Below are positions 33,433-36,735 of a stretch of DNA of 36,735 nucleotides, one piece after another. Numbering within the stretch: the first letter of the stretch is position 1; every line of letters begins with the position of its first letter. Origin of the DNA: an uncultured Ectothiorhodospiraceae bacterium. GTDB taxonomy: Bacteria > Pseudomonadota > Gammaproteobacteria > S012-40. The stretch lies in the NCBI GenBank assembly GCA_945787715.1, contig CALZJE010000032.1, forward strand, positions 1 through 36,735, read 5' to 3'. A model generated the notes under the pieces. It did not search any database and was not told the DNA's origin. It was given only the letters and a program-made list of their open reading frames with translations. The position numbers and the translations under genes are program-made.

Positions 33433-35142
33433 ATGATGAGTGGTACAGTGTTTATGTTATTAAGGCGAATGCGTTTGCCTTTGATTATTCTCATTAGTAG
33501 CTATGCTATATCCATTGTAGGCTTCGTCACAATTCCTGGTCAGGATGATCTGGGAAACGTTTGGAAAATGGATTTTTTTCACGCATTCTATTTTGTGAGT
33601 TTTATGGGTTCTACCATCGGTTTTGGTGAGATCCCCTATCCATTTACTGATGCACAGCGCTTGTGGACCACATTTGCATTATATTCAACAGTTATCTCCT
33701 GGCTATATGCAATCGGTGCGTTACTCTCAATAACACAATCACGTGCCTTCAAACAAGTGATTAGCCAAGCGAGATTCAATCATAGTGTCGATCGTATTTC
33801 TGAACCTTTTTATATTGTATGTGGTTATGGTGATGTCAGCTTCTATCTGCTCAATGTCTTGTTCAGACAAGGCATACGAGTTGTGGTCATTGATAATAAT
33901 CAAGTCAATATCGATAATCTGGAAATTGCAGATCTGAGTTTTGATACGCCAGCATTATGTGCAGATGCTGCTGAATCTGAATCACTGATTGCCGCAGGTT
34001 TGAATAAAGATAATTGCAAAGGTGTTTTAGCACTTACTGATCAGGATGAAGTCAATTTAATGGTTGCCATTGCGGCTAAATTAATTGTACCTGATATTTT
34101 TGTTATCTGTCGTGCCGAGAACCAGGACAGCGAAGTGAATATGGCTTCTTTTGGTACTGATTATATTGTCAATCCGTATTCATCATTTGCTGACAGACTC
34201 AGTATGGCTATTCAGTCTCCCAAGTTGTTTTTACTCACGGAGTGGCTTACCGACAATAAATATCGCGCTAACGATACTGGTCTCGCACCTCCTAAAGGAC
34301 GATGGATTATTTGTGGTTATGGGCGATTTGGTAAATGTTTCGAAAAATATCTATCTTATGTTGGTTGTGAAACGACAATCATAGAAGCCGAACCCAAAAA
34401 AACCAATGCGCCGAATAACGCTATCGTAGGTCGTGGCACAGAAGCGGTTACCCTGCGAGAAGCAGAAATTGAGCAAGCAGTAGGAATAATCGCAGGCACC
34501 GATAACGACCCAAACAATCTTTCTATTATCATGACAGCTCAAGAGCTAAATTCTGATCTGTTTTGTGTTATTCGTCAGAACCATGATTATAACCAAACTG
34601 TGTTTAGTTCTGCAAAATGTCATTGGGTTATGCAGCCTGGTCGTATAGTGGCGAGAAAAGTTTTATCGCGAATCAATATGCCATTGTTATTTAGTTTTCT
34701 CCATGTATCTCGCCGTGAAAAAGAAGAATGGACATCTTTGTTAGTCGAAAAAATTTCGACTATGTTGGGTGAAAACTTACCCCATTGCTGGAGCCAATCA
34801 CTGAACCAATATGAGTCTCCTGCATTTGCCGCATTGTCCACTCAGCATACCATTCCCCTGGCAACTATTATAAAAGATCCATCTCAACAAACACGTAACC
34901 TGCTTTGTGTTCCATTACTGCTGAAACGCGAGGATCAAATAATTTTATTGCCTGATGAGAATACCGAATTGCAAATTGACGACGCTTTGTTATTTTGTGG
35001 GCATGAATCCAGTGAATTATTAATGACAGAAACCCTGGATGATATTTATTTGCTAATTTATTTGATAACAGGGCAAGATCAACCTCGAGGAAGCCTGCTG
35101 CGGAGATTGAAAGGGCTACCATCTATGCCGAAAATTAGTTAG
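33433..35142 (+). CDS. Two-TM potassium channel with tandem RCK/TrkA-N domains
   Basis: A 569-residue channel. TM1 lies at about 12-32, the pore loop contains STIGFGE (60-66) as selectivity filter, and TM2 at about 75-97. The filter reads T-I-G-F-G instead of T-V-G-Y-G. Two Rossmann-type RCK domains follow: the first starts with YIVCGYGDVS (about 128-137) and the second with WIICGYGRFGKC (about 290-301). A TrkA-C-like region lies near the end (LLCVPLLLKREDQIILLPDE). Potassium transport gated by a nucleotide or ion is inferred. It is coupled to the DUF6394 gene upstream. The first Met of MMSG is used. Confidence 0.92.
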   Translation: MMSGTVFMLLRRMRLPLIILISSYAISIVGFVTIPGQDDLGNVWKMDFFHAFYFVSFMGSTIGFGEIPYPFTDAQRLWTTFALYSTVISWLYAIGALLSITQSRAFKQVISQARFNHSVDRISEPFYIVCGYGDVSFYLLNVLFRQGIRVVVIDNNQVNIDNLEIADLSFDTPALCADAAESESLIAAGLNKDNCKGVLALTDQDEVNLMVAIAAKLIVPDIFVICRAENQDSEVNMASFGTDYIVNPYSSFADRLSMAIQSPKLFLLTEWLTDNKYRANDTGLAPPKGRWIICGYGRFGKCFEKYLSYVGCETTIIEAEPKKTNAPNNAIVGRGTEAVTLREAEIEQAVGIIAGTDNDPNNLSIIMTAQELNSDLFCVIRQNHDYNQTVFSSAKCHWVMQPGRIVARKVLSRINMPLLFSFLHVSRREKEEWTSLLVEKISTMLGENLPHCWSQSLNQYESPAFAALSTQHTIPLATIIKDPSQQTRNLLCVPLLLKREDQIILLPDENTELQIDDALLFCGHESSELLMTETLDDIYLLIYLITGQDQPRGSLLRRLKGLPSMPKIS

Positions 35143-35284
35143 TGAAATTTGCCAATTTGTCCGACATTATTTAAGAAAGCATGAAAGAATTTTTATAGTA
35201 CCAATATTTTATCCTATTTACCGTGAAGCAGATAGAACTCAGGTTGAGGTTTTGCAAAGTGGCCTGGCCAATTAGGCAAAGAAT

Positions 35285-35372
35285 GGCATTCGGGTCAGGC
35301 TTGGGCATTCGGGTCAGGCTTGTATAATTGCATATTTGATTGTCTTTATATGCAGTAATACAAGCCGACCCC
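35285..35372. repeat. REP-like element: 19-bp tandem copies plus long imperfect hairpin
   Basis: GGCATTCGGGTCAGGCTTG is present twice in a row (35285-35303 and 35304-35322). The second copy begins a hairpin: GGGTCAGGCTTGTAT (35311-35325) pairs with ATACAAGCCGACCC (35358-35371, one base bulged), and inner TTGCATA/TATGCAG extends the stem to about 22 pairs. GGGTCAGGCTTG-type hairpins are typical of REP sequences mobilised by TnpA-REP transposases; that assignment is an inference. Confidence 0.7.
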
Positions 35373-35373
35373 A

Positions 35374-35765
35374 ATGGCTCTAATGGATCAGCTCAAGAAA
35401 AAGCAGGTTGATCTTGCGATAGGTGCAACAACAGTTACCGCAGAGCGCGAGAAATTTTCTGATTTTTCTCATCCTTTTTATACAACTGGTTTAGGTATGG
35501 CGACCAATACTGAATCCACAAATATTCTGTCTTTTGTTAAAGGGTTATTTAACTGGCAATTGCTTCATGCGGTTTCCGGCCTGGTTGTATTGCTCTTGAT
35601 CATTGAAACTATAATCTGGTTTTTTGAGCTTAAAAAAACCACCAGCAATTCGGTGGTAATCCGGTGAAAGGGATTGGCAATGGTTTTTAGTGGTCAGCGA
35701 TAACTATGACGGCAGTAGGTTGTGGCGATACAGCTATGAACGGGTGTTATTTTGTTTTTTTACGA
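35374..35765 (+). pseudogene. Fragment of GluR0-like ionotropic glutamate-receptor-type channel
   Basis: The open part (35374-35667) reads LKKKQVDLAIGATTVTAERE then FSDFSHPFYTTGLGMA, the end of a periplasmic-binding lobe, followed by a membrane helix and FNWQLLHAVSGLVVLLLIIE. A frameshift near 35650 moves to another frame that reads GGNPVKGIGNGF, a stop in a Trp position, then WSAITMTAVGCGDTAMNG, which is a channel pore with TAVGCG where TTVGYG is usual. The binding domain's first lobe and everything after the pore are gone. The 5' end abuts the REP-like hairpin. Homology is to bacterial GluR0-type glutamate-gated potassium channels. Confidence 0.72.
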
Positions 35766-35786
35766 AAGTTTTATATGTATTTAGTG

Positions 35787-36188
35787 TTAGGCAAAATAAG
35801 ATTCGAGAGATTTTGCAATTTCAGGAAATTCTCGAAGGATTTTTTTATCCGCAGTAATGAGTGGTACATCTAAATACTGAGCTAACGCAACAAATTCACA
35901 GTCATATGATGAACAACTACTCGATTTAACAAGTTGCATAATATGAGCTGAAGATATTTCATATTCCTTATCGGTTAGTAATTTTTCTGCCTGCTGAATA
36001 ATGAGCAAAATATCTTCAATTGATAAAATGTCTTTTCGTAAGTACTGGCTTAAAACACTTCTGAATTCACTGCGCCATAAGATGGGGGCGTTCCAATCGG
36101 AGTCTTTAGATAATAGATGTTCAGCCTGTTGTGATCTATCTCCAGAAATATACAAATACGAAATGATATTAGTATCTACAACGATCAT
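35787..36188 (-). CDS. vapC: PIN-domain toxin, VapC type
   Basis: A 133-residue PIN-domain ribonuclease of the VapC type. Acidic active-site residues are visible: Asp5 (VVDTN), Glu41 (SEFRSVL), Asp96 (SSYDCEFVALA) and Asp114 (TADKKIL). VapC toxins cut tRNA or rRNA to stop translation; the exact target is not predictable. The ATG overlaps the antitoxin stop by four bases (ATGA), so the two genes are translationally coupled. All four acidic residues are present, so it is probably active. Confidence 0.95.
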   Translation of the reverse strand: MIVVDTNIISYLYISGDRSQQAEHLLSKDSDWNAPILWRSEFRSVLSQYLRKDILSIEDILLIIQQAEKLLTDKEYEISSAHIMQLVKSSSCSSYDCEFVALAQYLDVPLITADKKILREFPEIAKSLESYFA

Positions 36189-36427
36189 GGACGGCCTTTA
36201 TTCTTTGCTGCATTTAGCTCGTCGTCAGTTAAAGGATTTGAAGCAGTTTTAGCTCTCAATGCTCTTGCTACAGTAAGATGTTCAGAAACATCTATTTTAT
36301 GAGAACCCAAAGTGCGCTCAACACAATAAAGTATCTCGCTATTCAAACTTCTGTGATGAGCTTGTGCTGCTTCTTTTAACCGAGCATAAAGATCATCTGG
36401 TATGTTTTTGATAGTAAGGGCGGGCAT
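36185..36427 (-). CDS. vapB: Ribbon-helix-helix antitoxin, FitA/VapB type
   Basis: An 80-residue antitoxin. The N-terminus ALTIKNIPDDLYARLKEAA (3-21) with HHRSLNSEILYCVERTL is an Arc/FitA-like ribbon-helix-helix DNA-binding domain; the hydrophilic C-terminus should wrap the toxin. It precedes vapC with a four-base overlap and normally represses its own promoter. The ATG at 36427 has AGGAG six bases upstream. Confidence 0.93.
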   Translation of the reverse strand: MPALTIKNIPDDLYARLKEAAQAHHRSLNSEILYCVERTLGSHKIDVSEHLTVARALRAKTASNPLTDDELNAAKNKGRP

Positions 36428-36443
36428 ATAATACTCCTAGAAA

Positions 36444-36460
36444 TAAACCTATATGGTTTA
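36444..36460. promoter_or_regulatory. Palindromic operator of the vapBC-type operon
   Basis: TAAACC (36444-36449) and GGTTTA (36455-36460) form an inverted repeat with a five-base centre. It lies between the -10 element and the antitoxin ribosome site, the expected place for a ribbon-helix-helix autorepressor. Confidence 0.65.
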
Positions 36461-36489
36461 ATTATGGTTCCCCATAATAAGAGAGTCAA
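36461..36489 (-). promoter_or_regulatory. Sigma-70 promoter of the vapBC-type operon
   Basis: On the minus strand, TTGACT (36489-36484), a 17-base spacer and CATAAT (36466-36461) match the -35/-10 consensus closely. The operator palindrome starts immediately after the -10. Confidence 0.75.
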
Positions 36490-36735
36490 GTAAAATATTG
36501 CCTTATAAGTCACGGTAATATAAGGTTTTATTATGAAATCACATCCAATAATAGCTTTACGATCATATTCCACAATTAATACATGGCAAATTACATGATT
36601 TAACTAATTAATATCATTGGATCGCTTTCTTGCAGATTCCATTAACATTGGTGTATAAACTTTCGCCTAATGGTCAACTTTAACATGACCCCCACAATAA
36701 ATTATTAACATAAATACTGAAGATACGTGCAGTAT
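36490..36735. other. Right-end non-coding sequence
   Basis: AT-rich sequence upstream of the toxin-antitoxin promoter. I see no supported gene, RNA or clear repeat; a short minus-strand frame over the promoter is not credible. Confidence 0.4.

Overview
The window is AT-rich bacterial chromosome. The gene content points to a motile, respiring gammaproteobacterium: the xseB-ispA-dxs order, a GDH-180-type NAD-glutamate dehydrogenase, MotA/MotB, CysG, zinc-independent FolE2 and tRNAs with encoded CCA ends. I cannot name the species from sequence alone; a low-GC marine or sulfur-bacterium-like lineage would fit.

Layout. Positions 1-4023 (minus) hold a signalling pair: a membrane Ser/Thr kinase followed by a lipoprotein with SEL1 repeats, coiled coil and a caspase-like (C14) domain that runs off the left edge. 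folD lies upstream of them. At 5205-5564 a clear promoter precedes a tRNA-Pro/Arg/His operon. Then come an orphan FetB-type permease whose stop codon lies in a MITE-like element (6539-6716), an unrecognised membrane protein, and a coupled minus-strand pair of ALDH and membrane-anchored FMN glutamate-synthase-like protein. At 11.4-14.8 kb are plus-strand cysG, a cyclophilin lipoprotein, a NUDIX hydrolase and a DUF5658-like membrane protein. A diheme peroxidase (minus) precedes motA-motB. A bidirectional terminator separates these from the minus-strand xseB-ispA-dxs-queD-folE2 cluster, which combines isoprenoid precursor synthesis with queuosine/folate pterin steps. At 23 kb is a COG4255/RpfE-like protein, probably starting at CTG.

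Positions 24-28 kb look like a decay zone. It holds an intact 29-residue membrane-protein ORF with a near-perfect Shine-Dalgarno, a Deg/HtrA remnant, a second diheme peroxidase, a broken alternative (N-type) ATPase gamma fragment, a PilZ protein and a shattered IS30 transposase. After this come the 1616-residue NAD-glutamate dehydrogenase and a coupled DUF6394/two-RCK potassium channel pair. The right end has a REP-like hairpin joined to a broken GluR0-like channel fragment, then a VapBC-type toxin-antitoxin operon with a readable promoter and operator.

The best candidate for something undescribed is the kinase/caspase-like lipoprotein pair. The kinase's cytosolic region contains at least five short acidic-x-Thr-Val motifs that look like a phospho-acceptor ladder. 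The small membrane protein and the remnants, which conventional ORF callers would miss, are the next most informative items. I saw no CRISPR array, prophage or intact insertion sequence.
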